Shown here: in pieces, positions 40,494-52,428 of the stretch
Position numbering within the stretch: position 1 is the stretch's first letter
Layout of the letters: every line of letters starts with the position of its first letter
Source: Pseudomonadaceae bacterium
GTDB taxonomy: Bacteria > Pseudomonadota > Gammaproteobacteria > Pseudomonadales > Pseudomonadaceae
Reading direction: 5' to 3'
DNA length: 64,000 nt
Assembly: GCA_900766265.1 (NCBI GenBank)
Contig: CAAFUS010000017.1
Span: 124,001-188,000 of the forward strand
The notes under the pieces: generated by a model
What the model saw: only the letters and a program-made list of their open reading frames with translations
The model's database searches: none
Told to the model about the DNA's origin: nothing
Program-made: the position numbers and the translations under genes

Positions 40494-42110
40494 TTGTCCT
40501 TTACTGTGCAGCGCCGCTGGTACCCGATCACCTTCGCCGTCGCGGCGCTGGTGCTGCTGCCGCTGAGCATCCTCGCCTTCAGCTGGCACGAGGTGGATCT
40601 GGAAATCTGGTCGCACCTGTGGTCCACCCAGATGCCCCGGTTGCTGGGCAATACCCTGACGCTCGTGGTGGGGGTCGGCTTCGGGGTGACGCTCCTGGGT
40701 GTCAGCCTCGCCTGGCTGACCGCGCTGTGCGAGTTTCCCGGGCGGCGCTGGCTGGACTGGGCGCTGATGCTGCCGTTCGCCGTCCCGGCCTACGTCCTGG
40801 CGTTCGTCTTCATCGGGTTGCTGGACTTCTCCGGACCGGTGCAGACCGTGGCCCGGGAATGGTTCGGCAACGGCATCCGCTTCCCGCGGGTGCGCTCCAC
40901 CGGTGGGGTGATCCTGGTACTGGTGCTGGTGTTCTACCCCTATGTATACCTGCTCGCCCGCTCGGCCTTCCTGGCCCAGGGCCGGGGGCTGATGGAGGCC
41001 GCACGGGTGCTCGGGCAGACGCCCTGGCAGGCGTTCTGGCGCGTCGCGTTGCCGATGGCCCGGCCTGCGATCGGCGCGGGGCTGGCACTGGCGCTGATGG
41101 AAACCCTGGCCGACTTCGGCGCGGTCTCGGTGTTCAACTTCGACACCTTCACCACCGCCATCTACAAGACCTGGTACGGGTTCTTCAGCCTCGGCAGCGC
41201 CGCCCAGCTCGCCAGCCTGCTGTTGCTGGCGGTGATGCTGGTGCTCTATGGCGAACGCCGCGCGCGCGGCGCGGCGCGACCGGCCAGCGAGCGCGCCCGC
41301 GCTGGAGCGCTCTATCGACTGCGCGGATTGAAGGCGTTCGCCGCAACCTTCTGGTGCGGCCTGGTGTTCGCCTGTGCCTTCGTCATTCCCGTGCTGCAAT
41401 TGCTCGCCTGGCTCTGGCAGCGCGGGCGTTTCGACCTGGACGAGCGTTACGTCGGGCTGATCGTGCGCAGCCTCTCGCTGGGAGCACTGGCCGCGCTGAT
41501 CACCGTGGCGGTGGCTTTGCTGCTCGCCTTCGCCCGCCGTCAGGCACCGGTGCGCGCGGTGCGCGGCGCGGTCGGACTGGCGAACCTGGGGTACGCCTTG
41601 CCGGGCTCGGTGCTGGCGGTCTCGATCATGCTCGCCTTCAGCTATCTGGACCGCGAACTGGTGGTGCCGCTGTCCGGTTGGCTCGGCGGCGCCGGCAAGC
41701 CGATCCTGCTGGGCAGCCTCGGCGCGCTCCTCCTGGCCTACCTGATCCGCTTCATGGCGGTGGCCTTCGGGCCGCTGGAGAGCAGCCTGGCGCGCATCCG
41801 ACCGTCCCTGCCGCAGGCTTCGCGCAGTCTCGGGGTGGGCGGGCCGGGACTGTTCCTGCGGGTCTACCTGCCGCTGCTGGTACCCGGTGCGCTGAGCGCG
41901 GCATTGCTGGTGTTTGTCGATGTTCTCAAGGAAATGCCGGCCACCCTGCTAATGCGTCCGTTCGGTTGGGACACCTTGGCGGTGCGGATTTTCGAGATGA
42001 CCAGCGAAGGTGAATGGGCACGTGCCTCGTTGCCGGCGCTGACCCTCGTGCTGGTAGGGCTGCTGCCGGTGATCCTGCTGATCCGGCGCTCGGCCAGGCG
42101 CATCGGCTGA
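40494..42110 (+). CDS. Ferric-iron ABC transporter permease (FbpB/HitB-like)
   Basis: A 538-residue fused permease with about 12 membrane helices and two EAA loops (MEAARVLGQTPWQAFWRVALPMA and PQASRSLGVGGPGLFLRVYLPLL), typical of FbpB. Translation starts at TTG: CAGGAG at 40481-40486 is 7 nt upstream and MSFTVQRRWYPITF opens the family sequence, and no ATG fits. It works with the iron-binding protein upstream. No ATPase follows, as in P. aeruginosa PA5216-PA5217, so the ATPase must be encoded elsewhere. Confidence 0.92.
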   Translation: MSFTVQRRWYPITFAVAALVLLPLSILAFSWHEVDLEIWSHLWSTQMPRLLGNTLTLVVGVGFGVTLLGVSLAWLTALCEFPGRRWLDWALMLPFAVPAYVLAFVFIGLLDFSGPVQTVAREWFGNGIRFPRVRSTGGVILVLVLVFYPYVYLLARSAFLAQGRGLMEAARVLGQTPWQAFWRVALPMARPAIGAGLALALMETLADFGAVSVFNFDTFTTAIYKTWYGFFSLGSAAQLASLLLLAVMLVLYGERRARGAARPASERARAGALYRLRGLKAFAATFWCGLVFACAFVIPVLQLLAWLWQRGRFDLDERYVGLIVRSLSLGALAALITVAVALLLAFARRQAPVRAVRGAVGLANLGYALPGSVLAVSIMLAFSYLDRELVVPLSGWLGGAGKPILLGSLGALLLAYLIRFMAVAFGPLESSLARIRPSLPQASRSLGVGGPGLFLRVYLPLLVPGALSAALLVFVDVLKEMPATLLMRPFGWDTLAVRIFEMTSEGEWARASLPALTLVLVGLLPVILLIRRSARRIG

Positions 42111-42136
42111 GCGCCGCGGCCCTCGGTCGGCACGCC

Positions 42137-42165
42137 GTGACCTTCCCCGACCTTGCCGCTACAAT
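42137..42165 (+). promoter_or_regulatory. Promoter of gcvTHP
   Basis: GTGACC (42137-42142), a 17-nt spacer and TACAAT (42160-42165) lie about 90 nt upstream of gcvT. The roughly 85-nt leader that follows shows no glycine-riboswitch core that I can recognise. Confidence 0.5.
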
Positions 42166-42255
42166 GCGCGCCATTCGCAGCAGCCCGCCCTCCCGGAGCG
42201 GGTCCGAGCACCGAGTCGGTGCGGCTCCAGTGTCCTGCCCGGAAGGAGAAAACCC

Positions 42256-43338
42256 ATGGGTCAGCGTACTCCCCTCTACGAACAGCACCTGGCTCTCGGT
42301 GCCAAGATGGTCGACTTCGGCGGCTGGGACATGCCGCTGCATTACGGCTCCCAGGTCGAAGAGCACCATCAGGTGCGGCGCGAGTGCGGCGTGTTCGACG
42401 TGTCCCACATGACGGTGGTCGACGTCACCGGCAGCAGCGCCAAGGCGTACCTGCAACGCCTGCTCGCCAATGACGTCGCTCGCCTGACCACCCTGGGCAA
42501 GGCGCTGTACAGCGCAATGCTCAACGAGCGGGGCGGCGTGATCGACGACCTCATCGTCTATCTGGTCGAGGACGGCTACCGCGTAGTGGTCAATGCCAGC
42601 ACCCGTGACAAGGACCTGGCTTGGATGCAGGCCCGGGCCGAAGGCTTCGAGGTCAGCGTGCAGGAGCGCCCGGACGTGGCTATGCTCGCCATCCAGGGTC
42701 CCCAGGCGCGCGCCAAGGTCGCCGAGCTGGTCAGCCAACCTCGCGCGGCACTGATCCACGAACTCAAGCCCTTCCAGGGGCTCGCCGAGGGCGACTGGTT
42801 CATCGGGCGTACCGGTTACACCGGCGAAGACGGTCTGGAGATCATCCTGCCGGCTGCCGAGGCCTCGGACTTCTTCTGCGAGCTGGTCGGCGCGGGTATC
42901 GCTCCGATCGGGTTGGGCGCGCGCGACACGCTGCGCCTGGAGGCCGGGCTCAATCTCTACGGCCAGGACATGGACGAGAACGTCTCGCCGCTGGCGGCCA
43001 ACATGGGCTGGACCATCGCCTGGGAGCCGAGCGAGCGTGACTTCGTCGGGCGTGCGGCGCTGGAATGCGAGCGCCGCAACGGCGAATCCCGGAAACTGGT
43101 AGGCCTGGTACTCGAAGAGCGCGGCGTGTTGCGGGCGCATCAGGTGGTTCGTGTCGGCGGTGTCGGCGATGGCGAGATCACCAGTGGCAGTTTTTCGCCT
43201 ACCCTTGGCAAATCGATCGCCCTGGCGCGGGTTCCAGCCGCCACCGGGGAGCGCGCGGAGGTGGAAATCCGCGGCAAATGGTATCCCGTGCGTGTGGTGC
43301 AGCCGAACTTCGTGCGCCACGGCAAGGTTCTGATCTGA
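42256..43338 (+). CDS. gcvT: Glycine cleavage system T protein (aminomethyltransferase)
   Basis: 360 residues, normal length. It moves the aminomethyl carbon from lipoyl-H protein to tetrahydrofolate. Segments: TPLYEQHLALGAKMVDFGGWDMPLHYGSQVEEHHQVR, FDVSHMTVVDV, ERGGVIDDLIVY, RTGYTGEDGLEI and GLGARDTLRLEAGLNLYGQDMDE (catalytic Asp region). AAGGAG lies upstream of the ATG. First of the gcvT-gcvH-gcvP array. Confidence 0.97.
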   Translation: MGQRTPLYEQHLALGAKMVDFGGWDMPLHYGSQVEEHHQVRRECGVFDVSHMTVVDVTGSSAKAYLQRLLANDVARLTTLGKALYSAMLNERGGVIDDLIVYLVEDGYRVVVNASTRDKDLAWMQARAEGFEVSVQERPDVAMLAIQGPQARAKVAELVSQPRAALIHELKPFQGLAEGDWFIGRTGYTGEDGLEIILPAAEASDFFCELVGAGIAPIGLGARDTLRLEAGLNLYGQDMDENVSPLAANMGWTIAWEPSERDFVGRAALECERRNGESRKLVGLVLEERGVLRAHQVVRVGGVGDGEITSGSFSPTLGKSIALARVPAATGERAEVEIRGKWYPVRVVQPNFVRHGKVLI

Positions 43339-43378
43339 ATCCGGCGACTGCAGCGCCAACAGCCTTCGAGGACATAAC

Positions 43379-43768
43379 ATGAGCGACATCCCCAGCGATC
43401 TGCGTTACGCCGCCAGCCACGAGTGGGCGCGCCTGGAAGCCGACGGCAGCGTGACCGTGGGCATCTCCGACCACGCCCAGGAAGCCCTGGGTGACGTGGT
43501 TTTCGTCGAACTGCCGGAAGTCGGCCAGCAGCTGACCGCCGGCCAGGAAGCCGGTGTGGTCGAGTCGGTCAAGGCCGCCTCCGACATCTATGCGCCCGTT
43601 TCGGGCGAGGTGCTGGAAGTCAACAGCGCGCTGGCCGATTCGCCCGAGCAAGTCAACGGCGATCCCTACGGCAGCTGGTTCTTCCGCCTGCAGCCGAGCG
43701 ACAAGGCCGAACTCGACAAGCTGCTCGACGCGGACGGCTACAAGGCCTCCTGCGACAGCGACGCCTGA
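43379..43768 (+). CDS. gcvH: Glycine cleavage system H protein
   Basis: 129 residues. The lipoyl-lysine lies in VESVKAASDIYAPVSGEVLEVN, and DLRYAASHEWARLEADGSVTVGISDHAQEALGDVVFVELPEVG is the standard N-terminus. It carries the aminomethyl group between P and T proteins. It lies 40 nt after gcvT and is followed by a terminator at 43782. Confidence 0.97.
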   Translation: MSDIPSDLRYAASHEWARLEADGSVTVGISDHAQEALGDVVFVELPEVGQQLTAGQEAGVVESVKAASDIYAPVSGEVLEVNSALADSPEQVNGDPYGSWFFRLQPSDKAELDKLLDADGYKASCDSDA

Positions 43769-43781
43769 TCCGCGTTCTGCC

Positions 43782-43806
43782 AAAGCCCCGCCCCGCGGGG
43801 CTTTCT
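43782..43806 (+). terminator. Hairpin terminator after gcvH
   Basis: AAAGCCCCGC-CCC-GCGGGGCTTT followed by CTCAT. It separates gcvTH from gcvP and could lower gcvP expression; gcvP may have its own promoter or need readthrough. Confidence 0.75.
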
Positions 43807-43912
43807 CATATAAGCCCGCCGCTGGCTGCCCATGCCTGCGGCCAGATGCCGGCACTGCCTCCGCGATTCGCGCAACGACACGCGTCGGCCCGTTACTCCG
43901 AGAGAACCGTCC

Positions 43913-46789
<2,877 letters not shown>

Positions 46790-46802
46790 GGCTCCGGACA
46801 TG

Positions 46803-46829
46803 AAAAAGCCGCCCTCGGGCGGCTTTTTC
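46803..46829 (+). terminator. Rho-independent terminator after gcvP
   Basis: AAAAAGCCGCC-CTC-GGGCGGCTTTTT, a perfect stem with flanking A and T runs, so it can serve both gcvP and the convergent DUF2388 gene. Confidence 0.88.
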
Positions 46830-46844
46830 ATGCCTGCTCGAACG

Positions 46845-47159
46845 TCAGCGCGGGGCGTCTTCGCTCATCAGGATCGCGGTGGCCAGCTCCATGTCGCTGG
46901 CGGCCAGGTCCGGCTGCTCGGCGCGAACGCGCTGCAGGGCGGCCTCCAGGTATGGCCCGCGGATTTCGCCGTTGCTGGCGACGAAGCTGCCGGCATCTTC
47001 ACGCGCGCCGAGCACCAGCTTGTTGTCGTGGGTGGTCGCGTAGGTCGAGCCGATGGTCGCCCCCGTGGTGAACAGGTTGCGGAACCAGGAATCGGCCATG
47101 GCGCTGCCCAGCGGGGCGGCGGAAAGGGCCAGAACAGCAATGAGAGCTTTAGTGCGCAT
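46845..47159 (-). CDS. DUF2388-family secreted protein
   Basis: A 104-residue protein with signal peptide MRTKALIAVLALSAAPLGSAMA followed by DSWFRNLFTTGATIGSTYATTHDNKLVLGAREDAGSFVASNGEIRGPYLEAAL, the DUF2388 pattern found almost only in pseudomonads, often in several copies. Periplasmic; function unknown. It is convergent with gcvP across a bidirectional terminator. Confidence 0.85.
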   Translation of the reverse strand: MRTKALIAVLALSAAPLGSAMADSWFRNLFTTGATIGSTYATTHDNKLVLGAREDAGSFVASNGEIRGPYLEAALQRVRAEQPDLAASDMELATAILMSEDAPR

Positions 47160-47231
47160 ATTGACGCCTCCTTCTGTTGTTACAGGTAGGAGTCCAGCGA
47201 CGCGGAGCGAGTTCCGCCCGGCGCCGTTTGC

Positions 47232-50200
47232 TCAACCTTCGATCATGTCGCGGATGCGCCCGGCGAGCGCGTCGATGTTGAACGGTTTGGCCAGCATGTC
47301 CATGCCGGGACCGAGGAACTCGCCCCGCACTTCGGCATTGGGCGCGTAGCCGGTGATGAACAGTACCTTGAGCTCGTTGCGGTGCTGGCGGGCGATCTCC
47401 GCCAGCTGGCGCCCGTTCATGCCGGGCAGGCCGACGTCGGTGACCAGCAGGTCGATGCGCTGGTCGCCCTCGAGGTACGGCAGCGCGGATGGCCCGTCCA
47501 CCGCCTCGAGGGCCCGGTAGCCGAGCTCCTTGAGAACTTCGATGACCAGCAGGCGCACCGCGGCCTCGTCCTCGACCACCAGCACCGTCTCGCCGAGCTG
47601 GGCCCGAGGGACGTCGCTGTTGACGGTGCGCTGTTCGCCTTCGGCATCGACGGGCTCCAGGTTGCGTGGCAGATAGAGGGTGATTTGGGTGCCGACGCCG
47701 ACCTGGCTGTCGATGCGTACGTGCCCGCCGGTCTGCTTGGCAAACCCGTAGACCATCGACAGGCCTAGCCCGGTCCCCTGGCCGATCGGCTTGGTCGTGA
47801 AGAAGGGGTCGAAGGCCTTGGCGATGATTTCGGCCGGCATGCCCAGGCCGCTGTCGCTGACGCAAAGCACCACGTAGTCGCCGGCATCCGGTCCGTCGGG
47901 CTGATGACTGGCGAGGCTGACGCAGCGGGTCTCGATGTTCAGTTCGCCGCCTTCGGGCATCGCATCGCGCGCGTTGATGACCAGGTTGAGCAAGGCGTTT
48001 TCCAGCTGCGGGGCGTCGGTGTAGGCCAGCCAGGGACCGGCTGTCAGGCGCGTCTGCAGGCGGATCCGTTCTCCCATGGTGCGGCGCAGCATGTCCTCCA
48101 TCGAGCCGACCAGGTCGTCAACATCCACCGGCTTGGGGTCCAGCGACTGGCGGCGGGCGAACGCCAGCAGCCGATGGGTGAGCGCGGCGGCGCGATTGGC
48201 CGAGGTCACCGCGGCGTCGATGTAGCGATCGAGCTCACCTGTCCTGCCAGCGGTGACCCGCCGCTGGATCAGGTCCAGCGCGCCGAGCACGCCGGTCAGC
48301 ATGTTATTGAAATCATGGGCCAGCCCTCCGGTGAGCTGGCCGATGGCTTCCATCTTCTGCGCGTGGCGCAGGGCTTCCTCGGCACGCTCGCGCTCGCTCA
48401 TTTCCCTGTGCAGGCGATGGTTGATCTCGGCCAGCTCGCGGGTACGCTCGGCGACACGGCGCTCGAGGTTGTCGTTGAGTTCGCGCAGCGCCTCTTCGGC
48501 GGCGACCTGGGCGGTGATGTCGGTATTGGTGCCCAGCCAGTGGGTGACCTGGCCCAGCTCGTTGCGGATCGGCAGGGCGCGCGAGAGGAACCAGCGGTAT
48601 TTGCCATCCTTGCCCCGGAGCGGGAAGGTATCTTCCCAGATCGAGCCGATGGCGAAGGCGCGCTTCATCGAGGCCGAGACCCGCTCCATGTGTTCGGGAT
48701 GATGCACCGACCGCCAGCCCAGGGCGCGCATGGCCTCGAACGTGGTGCCGGTATAGTCGTACCAGCGCTTGTTGTACCAGTAGATCCGGCCGCTGGGGTC
48801 GGCCGTCCAGGCGAACTGACTCATGTTGTCGGCGAGCGTGCGGAACTGCTCTTCGCTTTCGCGCAGGGCGCGCTCGGCGCGGATGCGTTCGTCCGCCGTC
48901 CAGGCACGGTCGGCCACGTCGCGGATGAAGGAGATGTCGTCGTCGGCCCAGTGGCGAGGCTGGGCGTCGAGGATGACCAGGGCGGCGCTCAGCCTGGCGT
49001 TTTCCAGCAGCGGTACGCATACCAGGCTGCGGATGTCGCGCGCTTCATAGGCGCCGGCGCTGGTGGCGGTGCGTACGTCGTGCTGGATGTCGTCGATGGC
49101 CACCAGTTCCCCGCTGCGCAGGTCGTAGGCCAGGTCGCCAAAGTCGGCGAAGCGGATCCGGGCGCGGGGGTCCTCATCCCTTTCATCGATCCAGTTGCGC
49201 TGCATCGTGGCGTATTCGCCGGTCGGGTCGATGCTGGCGAACGCGACCCGCGCGACGCCCAGTGTGCTGCTCAGGACCCTTTCCGCGGCGGCAGCGATGG
49301 TGGCGCTGTCCGGTTGTTCGCGGAGCAAGTCGCCCAGTTCAATGAGGGCAGCCTGGCGCCGTTCGGCCAGCCGCCGCTCTGCGATCTGTTGCTCCAGCAG
49401 GGTGTTGATGCGCAGCAGCTCCTGGGCGGCATTGCGCTCTTCGGTAATGTCACGGGCGGTGCCGATGATGCGCACGTCCCCGCTGGCATCGATCACGCGT
49501 CGGCCACGGTTGGCCAACCACAGGTAGCCGTTCGTCAGCGGGTCGAATACCCGGTAGTCGAGGTTCAGCTCGTCGTCACCGTCGAGGGCGTTGTGCAGGG
49601 CTTCGAAGAAGCGGCTGCGATCATCCGGATGCAGGCGCGCAAGCAGCTCGTCCACCCGCAGCGATGGGTGATCCGGGGTCAGGCCCGCCATCGCCTTCAG
49701 CTGATTATCCAGGTGCAGCGTGTTGTGCGTGTTGTTGTATTCCCAGACGCCGATCGAGGCGATCTCGTTGGCCAGGCTGACTCGCTGCTCGGCTTCGCGC
49801 AGCGCCGTGTTCGCCTGGGCACGTTCGTTGGCGGCGCGGATGCGGCCCACCACCTCGCGTACCAGGGCCAGGTCGTTCTGCGTCCAGTGTCGAGATCGCT
49901 CGCAGGCCAGCAGCAGAAAGGTCTGTTGCGGGGTCGGTTCGAACAGCGGCGTGTACAGCAGGCTACGACAGCCCAGGCGCTGCGGGACGGCGAGGGCGGC
50001 CTCGTCGTAATGGCCGCTCTCCAGGTCATCAATGGCGACCGGTTCGCCCTGCTGCAGACGCGACGCGATCAAGGCAGCGCTACGGCCGATGCCGTGCTGA
50101 CCCAGGCTGCTGCCCCGGCCGGGTGGCGTCCATTCACAATGGATGGTGAGCGAGTCGGGCGAGCTGACGTGGCCGTAGGCAAGGCGGTCGCACCCCAACA

Positions 50201-51968
50201 GCTCGCCGAGGCGCTCGCCGAGCAGGGCGGGGACGTCGACCCGTTCATGGGTATCCTGCAACTGGTCGCTGAGTTCGAGCAGGTAGGTCTGCAGCGCCTC
50301 GCCGCGGGCGCGTTCGCTGATGTCGGTAAAGGTGCAGATCGCCCCTTGCAACTCGCCCTCGCGCCAGATGGGCTCGACGCGGTATTCGACCGAGAGGCTG
50401 CCACCGTCCTGACGGAAGAAGAGTTCGTGCTTGACCTGGGCCGGCTCGCCCGTACGGGCGGTGCGTTGGATCGGGCAGTCGCGCTGGTCGACCGGCGAGC
50501 CGTCGGCATGGTGGCGGCGTATGACTTGTTGCATCGGCCTGCCCAGCGCCTGGTCCTTGCCGGGCATGCCGAGCAGCTTGACGAAGGCCTCGTTGCACAG
50601 GGTGATCGCCCCGTCGCGATCGATGGAAAAGAACCCCTCGCTGACCGAGTCGACCAATAGGCGGGTGAAGGCTTCGCTTTCCAGGCGTTCGGCCTCGGCG
50701 CGACGTCGCGCGTCGATGTCGTGGGCCACGCACATCCAGCGGGTGACCGCGCCCTTGGCGTCGAGCTCCGGCACGCCGCGTTCCTGAAACCAGCGCACAC
50801 TGCCGTCGGTCCCGGTCAGCGGCAGGTCCAGGGTGTAGGGTTGCCTGGCCTCGATGGCCGCATGCCAGTCGCGTTCTACCCGGGCGCGTTCTTCGGAGCA
50901 GACCGCCTGCAGCCAACGGTCGCCGAGCGAGGCCTGGAGTGGCAGCCCGGTGTAGTCACACCAGTAGGCATTGGCGAAGGTCACCAGGCCCTGCGCGTCG
51001 GTCAGGCGCAGCGCCTGGGGGCTCAGGTCGATCAGCGCGCGGTAGCGTTCCTCGGCCTCGATGCGCGCCGTCTGTTCGCGGCGCAGTTCCGTACGATCGC
51101 GCAGAATCTTTATGAAGCCGGTCATCTGCCCGGCTTCGTCGCGCAGCGGCATCATTTCCCCGCTGCCCCAGAGCAGGCTGCCGTCCTTGCGCTGGTGCCA
51201 GCGCTCGTCGTTGGCGCAGCCGCAATCTCTAGCTTCGCGCATCTCCCGCTCGCGTTCGTGAATGGCGCGATCCTGCTCGGTGTAGATGCGCTCGGCCAGT
51301 TCGCCGAGCATTTCCTCGGCGCTCCAGCCGAGCACACGGGTCGCGCCTTCGCTCCAGCTGGTGATGCGGCCTTCGAGATCAGTGGTGAAGATTGCGTAAT
51401 CCACCGCGCTGTCGATGATCAGCTGGTCACGGCGGCGGCGGTCGCCGAGCCGGCGCATCTCCAGCAGCGCCATGACCTGGCGCGCCAGGGCGCGAAGACG
51501 ATCGGCCTGGCGCCCGGTCAGCTGGCGCGCGCCTTCGTCGAGTACGCAGAGCATGCCGAGCGGGGTGCCTTCAGCCGTGTACAGGGCCGCCCCGGCATAG
51601 AAGTGCATGCCGGGGCTCTCGACGACGCAGGGGTGCAGGGAAAAGCGAGGATCCTGGCGCAGGTCCGGGATGACCGTCAGGTCTGCTAGCAGAAGGGTTT
51701 GGGCGCTGATCGATTCGGCGAAGGCGAGTGTCTGTCGATCGAGTTCGACGGCGGCCTTGGTCCATCGTGCCTCGCCGCAAAAGATGATGGCAGCGCTCCT
51801 GGTCCCGCAGAGTTCTGCGGCCAGCGCCGCAAGATCGTCGAAGGCGGGCTCGGGTGGCGAGCCCAGAATGCGGTAGCTGGCCAGCTCCGTCAGACGCGAT
51901 GCCTCATGCCGGGAGGCGGGGGGGAGAATGCTCGGGTGTAGGTTCACGATATCCGCTCGGCTTTCCAT
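47232..51968 (-). CDS. Multi-sensor hybrid histidine kinase (three GAF, five PAS, HisKA, HATPase, receiver)
   Basis: A 1578-residue cytosolic kinase with no membrane helix. Approximate order: GAF (25-170), PAS (181-300), PAS (305-420), PAS (430-552), GAF (565-715), PAS (728-845), GAF (865-1025), PAS with PAC (1036-1160), coiled-coil (1165-1205), HisKA with LTGGLAHDFNNMLTG (His1218), HATPase_c with NLVINARDAMPEGG and GTGLGLSMVYGFAKQTGG, and a receiver with VVEDEAAVR and DLLVTDVGLPGMNG (Asp1511). The HDFNN type and C-terminal receiver place it with the HWE-unlike, FixL/NtrB-related hybrid kinases. No regulator or effector gene is adjacent. The signal is unknown. The ribosome site is weak, so the exact start is uncertain. 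Confidence 0.9.
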   Translation of the reverse strand: MESRADIVNLHPSILPPASRHEASRLTELASYRILGSPPEPAFDDLAALAAELCGTRSAAIIFCGEARWTKAAVELDRQTLAFAESISAQTLLLADLTVIPDLRQDPRFSLHPCVVESPGMHFYAGAALYTAEGTPLGMLCVLDEGARQLTGRQADRLRALARQVMALLEMRRLGDRRRRDQLIIDSAVDYAIFTTDLEGRITSWSEGATRVLGWSAEEMLGELAERIYTEQDRAIHEREREMREARDCGCANDERWHQRKDGSLLWGSGEMMPLRDEAGQMTGFIKILRDRTELRREQTARIEAEERYRALIDLSPQALRLTDAQGLVTFANAYWCDYTGLPLQASLGDRWLQAVCSEERARVERDWHAAIEARQPYTLDLPLTGTDGSVRWFQERGVPELDAKGAVTRWMCVAHDIDARRRAEAERLESEAFTRLLVDSVSEGFFSIDRDGAITLCNEAFVKLLGMPGKDQALGRPMQQVIRRHHADGSPVDQRDCPIQRTARTGEPAQVKHELFFRQDGGSLSVEYRVEPIWREGELQGAICTFTDISERARGEALQTYLLELSDQLQDTHERVDVPALLGERLGELLGCDRLAYGHVSSPDSLTIHCEWTPPGRGSSLGQHGIGRSAALIASRLQQGEPVAIDDLESGHYDEAALAVPQRLGCRSLLYTPLFEPTPQQTFLLLACERSRHWTQNDLALVREVVGRIRAANERAQANTALREAEQRVSLANEIASIGVWEYNNTHNTLHLDNQLKAMAGLTPDHPSLRVDELLARLHPDDRSRFFEALHNALDGDDELNLDYRVFDPLTNGYLWLANRGRRVIDASGDVRIIGTARDITEERNAAQELLRINTLLEQQIAERRLAERRQAALIELGDLLREQPDSATIAAAAERVLSSTLGVARVAFASIDPTGEYATMQRNWIDERDEDPRARIRFADFGDLAYDLRSGELVAIDDIQHDVRTATSAGAYEARDIRSLVCVPLLENARLSAALVILDAQPRHWADDDISFIRDVADRAWTADERIRAERALRESEEQFRTLADNMSQFAWTADPSGRIYWYNKRWYDYTGTTFEAMRALGWRSVHHPEHMERVSASMKRAFAIGSIWEDTFPLRGKDGKYRWFLSRALPIRNELGQVTHWLGTNTDITAQVAAEEALRELNDNLERRVAERTRELAEINHRLHREMSERERAEEALRHAQKMEAIGQLTGGLAHDFNNMLTGVLGALDLIQRRVTAGRTGELDRYIDAAVTSANRAAALTHRLLAFARRQSLDPKPVDVDDLVGSMEDMLRRTMGERIRLQTRLTAGPWLAYTDAPQLENALLNLVINARDAMPEGGELNIETRCVSLASHQPDGPDAGDYVVLCVSDSGLGMPAEIIAKAFDPFFTTKPIGQGTGLGLSMVYGFAKQTGGHVRIDSQVGVGTQITLYLPRNLEPVDAEGEQRTVNSDVPRAQLGETVLVVEDEAAVRLLVIEVLKELGYRALEAVDGPSALPYLEGDQRIDLLVTDVGLPGMNGRQLAEIARQHRNELKVLFITGYAPNAEVRGEFLGPGMDMLAKPFNIDALAGRIRDMIEG

Positions 51969-52428
51969 GGCTCGCCCGGCACCTGGCGCTAGGCGCCAAG
52001 GCTCCCGGACATGTCGCGGCGCAAGTGTGCATGCGCCACATCAGGCGATCCACCGCCTACGGCACAAGAATAACGATCGTTACCGTTTCTGGCGCTGGTG
52101 GCATTTGGACAGCGTTGCACAAGGCGATACCGGCCTGCCATGAACGGCTGTCGACAGGGGAAGGGCAGCAGCAGGAGCGAATGTCGAGGAATCTTCATGT
52201 TCTGGCCTGCAACGGATCGACACTCAGTCGACCCGCGCCGCCGCGGGCCGTTCAGCTGATCGATCCGATTGATGTTCGACGCCATTCGCGGCGCGTCCGG
52301 GAGTCTGCGTGGAAGCGAAACAGGGCTTCTAGCGCGGCCCTTCCAGGCAGGGGCCTAGGAAGGGCCGCCTACGGGCAGGCGACGCACGGTCATGCCGCGC
52401 ATAACGGCGGAACGTGCGGGCGCTCATA
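51969..52428. other. Intergenic region upstream of the hybrid kinase gene
   Basis: A 460-bp gap. Besides the hairpin at 52334-52368, I see no gene. The part at 52060-52110 (AAGAATAACGATCGTTACCG) is AT-richer and contains a short palindrome CGATCG flanked by AAC/GTT, a possible operator for the kinase gene. Confidence 0.4.
52334..52368 (-). terminator. Strong hairpin downstream of the FtsH-like gene
   Basis: GCGGCCCTTCC and GGAAGGGCCGC form a perfect 11-bp stem with a 13-nt loop, 60 nt past the stop of the FtsH-like gene. There is no T-run, so it may protect the mRNA 3' end or act as a factor-aided terminator. Confidence 0.55.

Noticed and set aside
42166..42255. Glycine riboswitch in the gcvT leader
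   Set aside because: The leader is short and I find no conserved aptamer core; only a GC-rich stem is present.
47904..50660. 918-codon open frame on the plus strand opposite the hybrid kinase
   Set aside because: Shadow of the kinase gene in an opposite frame with no recognisable domains.
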